Shown here piece after piece: positions 18,364 through 27,688 of a stretch of DNA of 64,000 nucleotides. Numbering within the stretch: position 1 is the stretch's first letter; the number at the start of each line of letters is the position of its first letter. The stretch is taken from contig NZ_CP169056.1 of NCBI RefSeq assembly GCF_041890415.1, positions 558,001 through 622,000 of the forward strand, read 5' to 3'. The notes under the pieces are model-generated. The model saw only the letters and a list, made by a program, of their open reading frames with translations, did no database searches and was not told the DNA's origin. A program made the translations under genes and the position numbers. Source of the stretch: Pseudoxanthomonas koreensis_A (GTDB lineage: Bacteria > Pseudomonadota > Gammaproteobacteria > Xanthomonadales > Xanthomonadaceae).

Positions 18364-21300
18364 ATGTCGATGGGGCGGTGGCTATGCCTGTGGCTCGCGC
18401 TGGCGTTGGCCTGGACGGCCCATGCGGCGGTGCCGGAGATGCCCAGGTTCCGCGTGCTCGGCCCCGGCGAGGGCCTGCCGGCGACGACGGTGACCGGGGT
18501 CGCGCGTGACCGTGACGGCTACCTGTGGGCGGCCACCTGGGATGGCCTGGCGCGCTATGACGGCATCGGGTTCCGGACCTGGCAGCATGATCCGGACATC
18601 CCGTCATCGTCGCCCGCCAATCTGCTGCAGGCACTGTACATCGACCGGCACGACCGGATCTGGGTGGCCGGGGAGGGCGGCGGAGTCAGCGTCATGGACG
18701 CCGACCGCACCGGTTTCCGGCATTTCCGCAAGGCCACCCATCCGGTGCTGCGCAGTGACGACGTGTTCGCCATCACCGGCCGTGGCGATGACGTGTGGTT
18801 CGGCGCCTATGGCGGCGGCCTCTACCGGGTCGACGCGGACCACCGGCTGGAACAGGTGCGGGCCGGTGAGGCGGCGGTGGATGCGGTGCTGGAAGGGGCG
18901 ATCATGTCGTTGTCCTTCGACCCCGCCGGCACCCTGCTGGTGGCCACCCTGAGCGGCCTGGTACGGCGCGACACCGAAGGCCGGATGCAGTTGCTGGAAT
19001 TGCCCGGTACCCACCCGCGTGCACCGGTGGTATCGCTCTGGCGCGATGAAGGGTCCACCTGGGTCGGCTCGGCGCGCGGCCTGCTCCGCCTGCACGACGG
19101 CGGGACCTGGGATGCACCGGACTGGGCCGCCGACTTCAAGGGTCCGAAACTGGTCTCGTCCATGACCGACGACGGCCAAGGCGGCTACTGGATCGGCACC
19201 CACGAAGGGTTGTGGCACGTTAATGGCAGTGGCCTGTCGATGCCCGTGCTGCACGAATCCAAGTCCACGGGCACGAACGCACAGGTCCAGGCGCTGTTGC
19301 GCCAGGACGACGACGGCGGCCTGTGGGTGGGGATACCGTCGCGTGGCCTGGGCTACCTGCGCGGCGACTGGCGACGCACCGCGGTGCTGGGTGGCCCGGA
19401 AGGTGGGAACAGCGGCGTTTACCGCGGGATTGCCCCGGCCGCGCAGGGCGGCGTGTGGCTGGCCAACAGCAGTGGCGTGCTGGAGCACCTGGACCCGGCC
19501 ACGGGCCTCAGGGTGCAGCGCGTGGTCGGGCCGCCGGGCCTGGAGCGCCGCCGCATGCGCGCCGTGCTGGAAGACCGCTACGGGCAGGTCTGGTTGTCCT
19601 GGCTTGTTGGCCTGTCGCGGATCGACGTGGACGGCCGGATCCAGGACTGGAGGCCACAGGCACCGTCGGGGGTCCTCCCGGCCGGTAGCGTCAAGTGGCT
19701 GCTTGAGTCGCCCGACGGTTCGTTGTGGGCGGGCGCGGCCAGTACCGGCGTGCAGCGCCGCGACCTGCGTACCGGCCAGGTGCTGGAGATGCTGCGTCCT
19801 GGCGAGGTGCCGGGCCTGGATACCGCCGATCTCCAGGCCATGGCCATCGGCCCCGATGGCGCGCCCTGGATTTCCGAGGGCCATCGCGTGCTGCGTTGGA
19901 ATCCGACCACGCGTGCCTTCCTCGCGCTGCCGGGCATGGCGCAGGCCGGAGCACCGGTGCAGGCGTTCGCCCTGGACGGCTCCCGACGCCTGTGGGTGCA
20001 CAGCCGAGCCGGGCTGGAGCTGTGGGCGCTGGGCGATGACGCCTGGAACCTGGTGGTACGGCTTGGGCCTGACGCCGGGATTCCCGCCACCGAAGCCACC
20101 GGGCTGGTGGTCGATGCCCAGCACCGGGCCTGGCTGGCCACCCGTCGCGGCCTGTTCCGGGTAGAGCCGCCTGGCAATGGCCGGGCGGCGGCGGTGCGCA
20201 CCTTTGGCGTGCGCGAGGGCCTGCCCAACCAGGAGTTCACCGAGCGCGCGCTGGCCCTGGACGCCGATGGGGTGCTGGTGGCCGGCACCGGCGACGGCGC
20301 GCTGCTGTTGTTCGATACGCGAGTCCGCGATCCGGACCCGCCGACGCCGCGGCTGGTGGTGGACGCGGTGCGCGTGCGTCGCGGCGAGCACACGCTTGAG
20401 TTGCCGATCGCCGGCGGCTTCGACCTGGAGCCGGGCGACCAGGACCTGCACGTGAGTCCGCGCCTGCTGTCCTTTGATGATCCGGAATCACACCGCTACC
20501 GGTCGCGGCTGATCGGCTTCGACTCCAACTGGTACGAGGCCGCCGCAGGCGAGCGCGTGTTCTCGCACCTGGCGCCCGGCCAGTACACCTTGCAGATGCA
20601 GGCTGCCATTGGCCGGGACGGGCGCTGGTCGCAGGTGCGGGAGCTGAAGTTCCGGGTTGCGCCGCCATGGTGGCTCAGCGGCTGGGGTCTGGTGGCGCTG
20701 GCCGCCCTGGTGGCCATGCTGCTGGGCGGCGGCGCCCTGGTCTACCGCGCGCGCCTGCGCCGCCGCAGCCGCTGGCAACTGGCCATGCACAAGCGCGAAC
20801 TGGCCGAACAGGCCTCGCAGGCCAAGAGCCGGTTCCTGGCCACCCTCGGCCATGAGATCCGCACCCCCATGACCGGCGTGCTGGGCATGAGCGAACTGCT
20901 GCTGGACAGCGCGCTGGAGCCGCGCCAGCGCGGCTATGTCCAGTCCATCCGTCGCGCCGGCGAACACCTGCTGCGGCTGGTCAACGACGCCCTGGACATG
21001 GCCCGGATCGAAGCCGGCAAGCTGGAGCTGGACGACCAGCCGTTCGAGCTGCGCGCAATGGTGGCCGACGTTGTGGCGATGATGGCGCCCGCCGCCGACC
21101 TGCGCGGCCTGGCCTTCGACGTGCGCATCGCCGACGACGCGCCGCAAGGGCTGCGCGGCGACCCGCTGCGGGTGCGCCAGATCCTGCTCAATCTGATCGG
21201 CAATGCGATCAAGTTCACAGAGCGCGGCGAGGTCGCGCTGGAGGTGGCCGCGGGCCGCAATGGTGGCGTGGCGTTCGCCGTGCGCGACACCGGGCCGGGC

Positions 21301-21927
21301 CTGGACGAGGAGCAGAAGGAGCGCCTGTTCCGCCGTTTCGAACAGGCAGACGGTGCGCGCACCACCGCGCGCTATGGCGGCAGTGGCCTGGGCCTGGCGA
21401 TCTGCCAGGAACTGGCGGTGGCCATGGGCGGCAGCGTGGAAGTGGACAGCGCGCCCGGCCGCGGCACCGTGTTCCGGGTGCAACTGCCGCTGCCGCCGGC
21501 CGAGGTCGCCGCGCTCACGGCGCGCGTGGCCAGCCGCGGCGCCCACCAGCTCGACCTGCTGCTGGTGGAGGACGAGCCCGAAGTGGCCGACGTGGTCGCC
21601 AGCCTGCTGCGCAACCAGGGCCATCGCGTCGCCCTGGCGGCGCACGGCCTGGATGCACTGGGCAGCGTGGCGGTGGCGCGGTTCGACCTGGCCCTGCTGG
21701 ACCTGGACCTGCCGGGCATGGATGGCCTGGCCCTGGCCCGGCAACTGCGCGCACAGGGATTCACCCCGCCGTTGCTGGCGGTGACCGCGCGCAGCGATGT
21801 CGAAGCCGAGCAACAGGCGCGCGCGGCCGGGTTCGACGGGTTCCTGCGCAAGCCGGTCACCGGGGAGATGCTGGCCGCGGCAATCGACGCGGTGTTGCCG
21901 GACACCACAGTGCTGCCGGCAGGCTGA
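18364..21927 (+). CDS. hybrid sensor histidine kinase, propeller type (Reg_prop-Y_Y_Y-HisKA-HATPase-REC)
   Basis: 1187 residues. Signal peptide at residues 1-21 (LCLWLALALAWTAHA), periplasmic Reg_prop propeller to about 640, Y_Y_Y domain, one membrane helix near 770-795, then HisKA with H830 (GHEIRTPMTGVLGMSE), N-box NLIGNAIKF, G-boxes DTGPGLDEEQ and GGSGLGLAIC, and a C-terminal receiver with phospho-acceptor D1113 (LLDLDLPGMDG) and Lys in RKPVTG. Unlike hybrid two-component proteins of Bacteroides type there is no AraC-type DNA-binding domain and no HPt, so an external phosphotransfer partner is needed. Start 18364 gives the intact signal peptide and has a GGCAGGGG-type site. Divergent from the yceI operon. 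Confidence 0.92.
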   Translation: MSMGRWLCLWLALALAWTAHAAVPEMPRFRVLGPGEGLPATTVTGVARDRDGYLWAATWDGLARYDGIGFRTWQHDPDIPSSSPANLLQALYIDRHDRIWVAGEGGGVSVMDADRTGFRHFRKATHPVLRSDDVFAITGRGDDVWFGAYGGGLYRVDADHRLEQVRAGEAAVDAVLEGAIMSLSFDPAGTLLVATLSGLVRRDTEGRMQLLELPGTHPRAPVVSLWRDEGSTWVGSARGLLRLHDGGTWDAPDWAADFKGPKLVSSMTDDGQGGYWIGTHEGLWHVNGSGLSMPVLHESKSTGTNAQVQALLRQDDDGGLWVGIPSRGLGYLRGDWRRTAVLGGPEGGNSGVYRGIAPAAQGGVWLANSSGVLEHLDPATGLRVQRVVGPPGLERRRMRAVLEDRYGQVWLSWLVGLSRIDVDGRIQDWRPQAPSGVLPAGSVKWLLESPDGSLWAGAASTGVQRRDLRTGQVLEMLRPGEVPGLDTADLQAMAIGPDGAPWISEGHRVLRWNPTTRAFLALPGMAQAGAPVQAFALDGSRRLWVHSRAGLELWALGDDAWNLVVRLGPDAGIPATEATGLVVDAQHRAWLATRRGLFRVEPPGNGRAAAVRTFGVREGLPNQEFTERALALDADGVLVAGTGDGALLLFDTRVRDPDPPTPRLVVDAVRVRRGEHTLELPIAGGFDLEPGDQDLHVSPRLLSFDDPESHRYRSRLIGFDSNWYEAAAGERVFSHLAPGQYTLQMQAAIGRDGRWSQVRELKFRVAPPWWLSGWGLVALAALVAMLLGGGALVYRARLRRRSRWQLAMHKRELAEQASQAKSRFLATLGHEIRTPMTGVLGMSELLLDSALEPRQRGYVQSIRRAGEHLLRLVNDALDMARIEAGKLELDDQPFELRAMVADVVAMMAPAADLRGLAFDVRIADDAPQGLRGDPLRVRQILLNLIGNAIKFTERGEVALEVAAGRNGGVAFAVRDTGPGLDEEQKERLFRRFEQADGARTTARYGGSGLGLAICQELAVAMGGSVEVDSAPGRGTVFRVQLPLPPAEVAALTARVASRGAHQLDLLLVEDEPEVADVVASLLRNQGHRVALAAHGLDALGSVAVARFDLALLDLDLPGMDGLALARQLRAQGFTPPLLAVTARSDVEAEQQARAAGFDGFLRKPVTGEMLAAAIDAVLPDTTVLPAG

Positions 21928-21983
21928 GAGCCGCGCGGCGGCCACGCCCGGCCGATGCAGGCGCGCGCGCCGCCCGGCCCGGC

Positions 21984-23057
21984 TCAGCGCGCGCTGTGCG
22001 TATGCACCGCTTCGACCAGCGCAGCCACGTGCTCGGGGTTCATGTCCGGGGACATGCCGTGGCCGAGGTTGAACACATGGCCCTCGCGCGAACCGCCATT
22101 GCCGGCGGCGTAATCGTCCAGCACCCGTGCCGCCTCGCGGGCGATGGCCCCGGGGCTGGCATACAGCGTGGCCGGGTCCAGGTTGCCCTGCAGCGCGACC
22201 TTGCCGCCGGTGCGGCGTGCGGCTTCGCCCAGGCTGACCAGCCAGTCCACGCCCAGTGCATCGGCGCCGCTGGCGGCCAGCTCTTCCAGGTAGGGCGCAT
22301 TGCCCTTGCCGAACAGGATCAGCGGCGCGCGCGCCTCGCCCTGGCCGCGATCCAGCTCACGTGCAATGCGCTGCAGGTAGGGCAGGGAGAACTCGCGGTA
22401 CAGGCTCGGCGAGAGCACGCTGCCCCAGGTGTCGAACACCTGCAGTGCCTGTGCCCCGGCGGCATGCTGCGCGGCCAGGTAGGCGATCACCGCGTCGGTG
22501 ATCACCGCCAGCATCCGGTGCAACAGTTCCGGGCGGCTGAAGGCCATTGCCTTGATCGTCGCGTAGTTGGCGCTGCCGCCGCCCTCGACCATGTAGCAGG
22601 CCAGGGTCCACGGACTGCCCGAGAAGCCGATCAGCGGCACCGAGCCATCCAATTCGCGACGGATCACGCGCACCGCATCCATCACGTAGCGCAGTTCGGT
22701 TTCCATGTCCGGCACGGCCAGGCGCGCGACGTCGGCCTCGTCACGCACCGGGCGCTCGAACCTGGGGCCTTCGCCATCGACGAAATGCAGCCCCAGGCCC
22801 ATCGCATCGGGCACGGTGAGGATGTCGGAAAACAGGATCGCCGCGTCCAGCGGGAACCGGCGCAGTGGCTGCAGGGTGACCTCGCAGGCGCGCTCGGGAT
22901 TCTTGGCCATCGCCAGGAAACTGCCGGCCTCGGCGCGGGAGGCGCGGTACTCGGGCAGGTAGCGCCCGGCCTGGCGCATCAGCCACACGGGGGTGCGATC
23001 CACGGGCTGCCGGCGCAGGGCGCGCAGCAGGCGATCGTTGTTTGGGGTCTTGGACAC
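21984..23057 (-). CDS. hemE: uroporphyrinogen decarboxylase
   Basis: Cytoplasmic haem-pathway enzyme that removes four acetate carboxyls from uroporphyrinogen III to give coproporphyrinogen III. 357 residues, normal length. The N-terminal signature PVWLMRQAGRYLPEYR with the substrate-binding Arg and the second signature GFSGSPWTLACYMVEGGGS are clear, and the catalytic Asp lies in ILFSDILTVPDAMG. Start is the GTG at 23057 (VSKTPNNDRLL), since no ATG gives a normal N-terminus. Last gene of an aroK-aroB-WGR-hemE series. Confidence 0.96.
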   Translation of the reverse strand: MSKTPNNDRLLRALRRQPVDRTPVWLMRQAGRYLPEYRASRAEAGSFLAMAKNPERACEVTLQPLRRFPLDAAILFSDILTVPDAMGLGLHFVDGEGPRFERPVRDEADVARLAVPDMETELRYVMDAVRVIRRELDGSVPLIGFSGSPWTLACYMVEGGGSANYATIKAMAFSRPELLHRMLAVITDAVIAYLAAQHAAGAQALQVFDTWGSVLSPSLYREFSLPYLQRIARELDRGQGEARAPLILFGKGNAPYLEELAASGADALGVDWLVSLGEAARRTGGKVALQGNLDPATLYASPGAIAREAARVLDDYAAGNGGSREGHVFNLGHGMSPDMNPEHVAALVEAVHTHSAR

Positions 23058-23092
23058 GGTATGCCTGTAACGAGGGGGAAAGGGAGCGGTGC

Positions 23093-23353
23093 TCAGGCCG
23101 GCCTGTGCGCGTCGGCGCCGAGCACGAACATCACCTGGAAGCCGCGCTTGAGCTGGGCGTCGCGCGCCTTTTCGAACGCGGCGGTGGCCTCGGCCTGGAG
23201 CAGGTACTGCTCGCGGCGCAACTGCGACTTGCCGCCGACCTGGCCGTTTTCGCGCAGCAGTTCCCAGCCGCCGAACAGGTCCGGCTGCAGGGTCAGCTGC
23301 AGGTAGCGTGGTGCCTCGCTGGCCGCGGGAGGCTGCTGCAGGAAGATGCGCAT
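23093..23353 (-). CDS. WGR-domain small protein
   Basis: 86 residues consisting almost entirely of one WGR domain: the family motif appears as FGGWELLRENGQVGGKSQLRR, with paired strands before it and a helix after (ATAAFEKARDAQLKRGF). WGR domains bind nucleic acid in PARP proteins, but the role of these free bacterial versions is unknown. It lies 35 nt upstream of hemE and 81 nt downstream of aroB on the same strand, which is a conserved position in this bacterial group. Confidence 0.85.
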   Translation of the reverse strand: MRIFLQQPPAASEAPRYLQLTLQPDLFGGWELLRENGQVGGKSQLRREQYLLQAEATAAFEKARDAQLKRGFQVMFVLGADAHRPA

Positions 23354-23434
23354 GGACCGGGATTGTAGCCGGCGCGCGGTTCAGCCGCGGAAGCTGCGCC
23401 GCCAGGCCAGGCCGCAGCCGTCCGGCCCGGGGTC

Positions 23435-24538
23435 TCAGCCGGCCAGCACCTCGAGCACCCGCGCCTCGTCCACGTCCGGCACCACCTCGGCCTTGCCGAT
23501 GCCGCGCCACAGCACCAGGCGCAGGCGCCCGGCCAGGTTCTTCTTGTCCAGGCGCATGCGCTCAAGCAAGGCCTGCGGCGCCAGCCCTGCGGGCAGGTCC
23601 ACCGGAAGTCCGTAGGCCAGCAGCAGCGAGCGCAGGTGCTCGGTGTCGGTGTGCGGGGCCATGCCCAGCATCGCCGACAGCCGTGCGGCCAGGACCATGC
23701 CCACCGCCACCGCTTCGCCATGCACCAGCGCGTCGCGGCCGGCGCCCGAATAGCCCTGTTCGGCCTCGATGGCGTGGCCGAAGGTGTGGCCCAGGTTGAG
23801 CAGGGCGCGCTCGCCCTTCTCCAGCGGGTCGCGTTCGACGATGGCGGCCTTGTGCTCGCAGCTGCGGGCAATGGCTTCGGCCAGGGCCGCATCGTCGCTC
23901 GCCAGCAGCGGCTCGCGCTGCTGCTCCAGCCAGGCGAAGAACTCCGGATCGCCGAGGGCTCCGTACTTGATCACTTCGGCCAGGCCCGCGCGCAGTTCGC
24001 GGGCGGGCAGGGTGCGCAGCGTGGCCGTGTCGGCTATTACCGCGCGCGGCGGATGGAACGCGCCGACCAGGTTCTTGCCCTGCGGGATGTCGACCGCGGT
24101 CTTGCCGCCGACCGAGGAGTCGACCATCGACAGCAGCGTGGTGGGCAACTGCACGCAGTCCACCCCGCGCATCCAGCAGGCCGCGGCAAAGCCGGCCATG
24201 TCGCCGATCACGCCGCCGCCCAGTGCATAGACGGTGGCATCGCGGGTAGCGCCCAGCGTGGCCAGGGCATCGATCACCTCGCCCAGGCTGGCCAGGGTCT
24301 TGTGGGCCTCGCCGGCAGCCATGACCAGGGTCGCGACCTGCAGCTCCGGCTGCGCGGCCTGCAGCGCGGCGGCAACCCGCTCGGCATACAGCGGGGCGAC
24401 GTGGTCGTCGCTGACGAGCAGTGCATGGCGGCCGCGCGCGTGCGCCGCCAGTTGCGCGCTGTCATCCAGCAGCCCGGGGCCGATCCGGATCCGGTACGGC
24501 GCCGCGCCGCCCACGTCCACGCTACGAACCTTGGTCAT
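23435..24538 (-). CDS. aroB: 3-dehydroquinate synthase
   Basis: Second step of the shikimate pathway (DAHP to 3-dehydroquinate), NAD- and metal-dependent. 367 residues. NAD-binding segment GGGVIGDMAGFAAACWMRG, active-site loop TTLLSMVDSSVGGKTAVD, and metal ligands in GLAEVIKYG and LNLGHTFGHAIE plus the later VHGEAVAVGM are all present. ATG overlaps the aroK stop (ATGA), so the two are coupled. Confidence 0.97.
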   Translation of the reverse strand: MTKVRSVDVGGAAPYRIRIGPGLLDDSAQLAAHARGRHALLVSDDHVAPLYAERVAAALQAAQPELQVATLVMAAGEAHKTLASLGEVIDALATLGATRDATVYALGGGVIGDMAGFAAACWMRGVDCVQLPTTLLSMVDSSVGGKTAVDIPQGKNLVGAFHPPRAVIADTATLRTLPARELRAGLAEVIKYGALGDPEFFAWLEQQREPLLASDDAALAEAIARSCEHKAAIVERDPLEKGERALLNLGHTFGHAIEAEQGYSGAGRDALVHGEAVAVGMVLAARLSAMLGMAPHTDTEHLRSLLLAYGLPVDLPAGLAPQALLERMRLDKKNLAGRLRLVLWRGIGKAEVVPDVDEARVLEVLAG

Positions 24539-25077
24539 GCCACCTCTCCACTCATGCTCCAGCGCTCGGCCAGCAGGCTGCCCAGGCGCGCGGCCGCCTC
24601 GCTGGCGGTCAATTGGTCGGTCTCCATCACCAGGTCGGCCACTTCGCGATACAGCGGTTCGCGCTGCACGGCCATGTCGCGCAACACCTGGTCACGGTCG
24701 CCGCGCTGCAGCAGCGGGCGGGTGCGGTCGCGGCCCAGCCGGCGCAGCTGTGCGTCCAGGCCTGCGACCAGGTAGACCACGAAGCCGCGTTCGCACATCA
24801 GGCGGCGGTTGCCGGCATCGAGCACCGCGCCGCCGCCGGTGGCGACCAGTTGCCTGTCGCCCGCCAGCACCTCGGCCAGCGCGCCGCGCTCGCGCTCGCG
24901 GAAACCGGCTTCGCCCACGTGCTCGAAGATGGCGGCAATGGTCGCACCGGTGCGCTGCTCGACGAACTGGTCGGCATCGACGAACACCAGGCCGAAGCGT
25001 TCGGCCAGGCGCCGTCCGATCGAAGTCTTGCCGGCACCCGTCGGGCCGACCAGCACGAGGTTGGGTGCGGGATTCAT
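24535..25077 (-). CDS. aroK: shikimate kinase
   Basis: Phosphorylates shikimate at the 3-position using ATP. 180 residues. P-loop GPTGAGKTS (11-19), shikimate-binding Asp D34 (VDADQFVE), the Arg in AGFRERE and the GGG loop (81-83) are present, as is the lid region around RDRTRPLL. I chose ATG 25077 because the frame from 25131 would add an unrelated Ala-rich leader. Lead gene of the aro-hemE series. Confidence 0.96.
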   Translation of the reverse strand: MNPAPNLVLVGPTGAGKTSIGRRLAERFGLVFVDADQFVEQRTGATIAAIFEHVGEAGFRERERGALAEVLAGDRQLVATGGGAVLDAGNRRLMCERGFVVYLVAGLDAQLRRLGRDRTRPLLQRGDRDQVLRDMAVQREPLYREVADLVMETDQLTASEAAARLGSLLAERWSMSGEVA

Positions 25078-25204
25078 GGGGGTGGATGCTAGCACCGGGG
25101 CCAATGTCACTGCTGCAACGAAGGCCGCCATGCCGCCGCGTTAACAGTGGCAGGTCCAGGCTGCCAGTCCCGGCGCATGTGCGCCACCGGACAGGAGACG
25201 GAAC

Positions 25205-25408
25205 ATGGCGGTTGCCAAGGTCATCGAAATCAGCAGCTCTTCCAAGACCAGCATCGAGGACGCGGTGAAGAGCGGATTGAAGAAGGTTGCCGGCACGGTG
25301 CAGGGCATCCAGGGCGCCTGGATCAACGACACCAAGGTCGAGACCGACGGCGAAGGCAACGTGGTGGAGTGGCGGGTCAACCTGCGGGTGACCTTCCTGG
25401 TGCAGTAA
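25205..25408 (+). CDS. dodecin
   Basis: 67-residue flavin-binding dodecamer subunit that stores or buffers riboflavin/FMN. Sequence fits the family end to end: AKVIEISSSSKTSIEDAVKSGL, the central Trp in GAWINDTKV and the C-terminal strand WRVNLRVTFLVQ. An AGGAG-like site (GACAGGAG) precedes the ATG by 10 nt. Stands alone between divergent aroK and the convergent kinase gene. Confidence 0.94.
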   Translation: MAVAKVIEISSSSKTSIEDAVKSGLKKVAGTVQGIQGAWINDTKVETDGEGNVVEWRVNLRVTFLVQ

Positions 25409-25496
25409 CGCCGCGCGCTGGCGGCGCCAGGCGTCGCCAGCGCATTCGCCCCCGCACACGGGCGTTGGGCGTGGTCAGCCGCCCCGCGTGCGCGGC

Positions 25497-26318
25497 TTAG
25501 GGATGCTCGCCGGGCACGCCACGTGCCGCATCCAGCGGCACGACCATGTCCGCCAGCGGCGGCAGGGTGCGCAATGCGTGCCTGCTGATGCGCTCGAAAT
25601 GCTGGATGAAGCGCTCGAACCGTGCCGGAGCCATCCCTTCGCTGCCCGCCCGCGCGTTGCGCAGCGCCTGCTCCTGCTGCCATCGCCAGCGGTGCACGAC
25701 CTCGAAGCCGGGTGCCTGCAGCAGGCACAGCACGTCCACCGCCGACCACAGGCCGGGATAGTCGCGCCCGAGCGCAGCATTGCAGTAGCGGCGCCAGCGG
25801 CCGTCGGCATCCTCGTCGCGCTCCAGCGCGTTGATCGGCGCCTGCAGCGCGGCGTCCGATTCGGGCGGCACACCCAGGCACCACCCTTCCAGCACCAGCA
25901 GGTCCAGGGGCCGGGCCGGGCGCGGCCAATGCGCTTCGGGCAGGCGGTCGTCGCCGAGCTTGTCGAAACGCGGCAGCGGCGGCGTGCGACCTGCGCGCAG
26001 TGCGTCGATGGTGGCCAGCGCCAGCGCCACGTCGTGGGTGCCCGGCGGGCCGCGCGTGGACAGCAGCGGATGCGCACCCGCGGCCAACGCCCGCCGTTGG
26101 GCAGCGGTGAGGTAGACATCGTCCAGCGACAGGCGGGCCGCCGACAATCCGTCCGCCTGCGCCGCAGCGGTCACCTGCGCGGCCAGGGTGCTCTTGCCGC
26201 TGCCCTGCAGCCCGGAAATGCCCAGCACCCGCAGGCCACCGCCCGCGCGCGCCGCACCGGCGGCGAGCACGCGCCGCACGAGCGAGGCGGGAAATGCGCT
26301 GGGCGGCGATGCGGGCAT
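25497..26318 (-). CDS. P-loop kinase, D-glycerate 3-kinase-like
   Basis: 273-residue kinase. Walker A GLQGSGKST at 36-44, base-binding and Asp motifs in LSLDDVYLTAAQR, and the family string PRFDKLGDDRL followed by VLEGWCLG place it with plant GLYK and yeast TDA10 rather than with GarK/GlxK. Family members phosphorylate D-glycerate, but many bacterial ones are untested. ATG at 26318; divergent from pdxH with only 44 bp between the starts, so the two promoters must overlap. Confidence 0.82.
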   Translation of the reverse strand: MPASPPSAFPASLVRRVLAAGAARAGGGLRVLGISGLQGSGKSTLAAQVTAAAQADGLSAARLSLDDVYLTAAQRRALAAGAHPLLSTRGPPGTHDVALALATIDALRAGRTPPLPRFDKLGDDRLPEAHWPRPARPLDLLVLEGWCLGVPPESDAALQAPINALERDEDADGRWRRYCNAALGRDYPGLWSAVDVLCLLQAPGFEVVHRWRWQQEQALRNARAGSEGMAPARFERFIQHFERISRHALRTLPPLADMVVPLDAARGVPGEHP

Positions 26319-26362
26319 CGGTCCACAATACGTGCCCCGCTGCCGCACGTGGTGCCGTCCCC

Positions 26363-26968
26363 ATGACCGATCCGCTGTATGCCGAAGCCGTGGACACCTT
26401 CGGCCGGCTGTTCGAGCGTGCCCGCACGCTGCCAACCGAGCCCGAACCCAATGCCATGACGGTGGCCACCGCCACCCCGGACGGGCGGCCGTCGGCGCGC
26501 ACCGTGCTGCTCAAATCCTTCGATGCGCGCGGTTTCGTGTTCTACACCCACTTCGACAGCCAGAAGGGCCGCGAGCTGCAGGCCAACCCGCGTGCCGCAC
26601 TGCTGCTGCTCTGGCGGAGCATGGACGAAGCGGGAGTGCAGGTGCGGGTGGAGGGCACCGTGGAGCGGGTGGAAGCGAGCGAGGCGGATGCCTATTTCCA
26701 CAGCCGCCCGCGGATGAGCCAGCTCGGCGCCTGGGCCTCGCGGCAATCGTCGACGCTGGAATCGCGGCAGGCATTCGAGGCCGAACTGGCACGCGTGGAC
26801 GCGCAGTTCGACGGCCGCCAGATCCCGCGTCCGCCGGGGTGGGGCGGGTTCCGGGTGGTGCCGGAGGCGTTCGAGTTCTGGTACGGCGCCGGGTTCCGCC
26901 TGCACGAGCGCTGGCGTTACGAGCGCGCCGCCGCTGGCACCTGGTCAAAGCGCATGCTGCAACCCTGA
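26363..26968 (+). CDS. pdxH: pyridoxamine 5'-phosphate oxidase
   Basis: FMN enzyme oxidising pyridoxamine- or pyridoxine 5'-phosphate to pyridoxal 5'-phosphate. 201 residues. FMN-binding SARTVLLKSFDARGFVFYTHF, QKGRELQANP and the C-terminal signature FEFWYGAGFRLHERWRYER are present. ATG at 26363 follows the family N-terminus (TDPLYAEAVDTFGRLFERA). Confidence 0.96.
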   Translation: MTDPLYAEAVDTFGRLFERARTLPTEPEPNAMTVATATPDGRPSARTVLLKSFDARGFVFYTHFDSQKGRELQANPRAALLLLWRSMDEAGVQVRVEGTVERVEASEADAYFHSRPRMSQLGAWASRQSSTLESRQAFEAELARVDAQFDGRQIPRPPGWGGFRVVPEAFEFWYGAGFRLHERWRYERAAAGTWSKRMLQP

Positions 26969-26979
26969 AGGCCGCCGCG

Positions 26980-27576
26980 TCAGGCGCCTTCCAGGGCCAC
27001 GCCGCTGCCAGCCAGCGCTGGGCCCAGCCAGCAATGGGAGCCGGCCGCGGTGAAACCCGCGGCACCCAACCGGCGCCGGTACCAGGCCGCCGCGCGTGGC
27101 TGGAAGCCGTCGGTGTCGCCTTCGAAGGCATCTTCGGCGGTGAACGTCTCCAGGAACGCCACCCCGCCACACAGCTCGGCCAGGCCGGGCAGCCCGCGCA
27201 GCAGTTCGCGCGAGGGCAGGTAATGCAGCACGTCGGCGCAGACCAGCAGGTCGGCCGGCGCGCACGGCCGCAACCAGGCGAAATCCCCGAAGCGGGCCAG
27301 GTGCAGGTTGCGCCGCGCGCCGTGGCGGGCTACCGCGTACTGGCTGGAATCGAAGCCCAGGTAGCGCGCCTTCGGCCGCAGCTTGAGCAGCGGCGCGCGC
27401 CACGCGCCCTCGCCGCAGCCGATGTCCAGCACCGTGCGCACCGGGCGCTCCAGGTAGTACTCGGCCACCGCCAGCGCCAGGGCGACCTTGCGCGCCAGGC
27501 GCCGGGGATCCTGGATGGTGCGGCCGCGGTACCAGCGCTGGAAGTAGGCGCGGTCGTAGATCTTGGTGTCTGACAT
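26980..27576 (-). CDS. class I SAM-dependent methyltransferase
   Basis: 198 residues. Rossmann motif I VLDIGCGEGAW, motif II around YLGFDSSQYAVARH, and motif IV PADLLVCADVLHYLP. The N-terminus IYDRAYFQRWYRGR is shared with small Xanthomonadaceae methyltransferases. The acceptor is not predictable. ATG 27576. It is convergent with pdxH (11 bp apart). Confidence 0.85.
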   Translation of the reverse strand: MSDTKIYDRAYFQRWYRGRTIQDPRRLARKVALALAVAEYYLERPVRTVLDIGCGEGAWRAPLLKLRPKARYLGFDSSQYAVARHGARRNLHLARFGDFAWLRPCAPADLLVCADVLHYLPSRELLRGLPGLAELCGGVAFLETFTAEDAFEGDTDGFQPRAAAWYRRRLGAAGFTAAGSHCWLGPALAGSGVALEGA

Positions 27577-27688
27577 GAGGCAAGCGTACCGGAATGGCGG
27601 CGCGCTCCGCCGCCGGCACGCGGCGGGGTTCGACAGCCGCGGCACCATCGTCGAGAATCCCCATCCCTATCCTGCCGCGAGCACGCGC

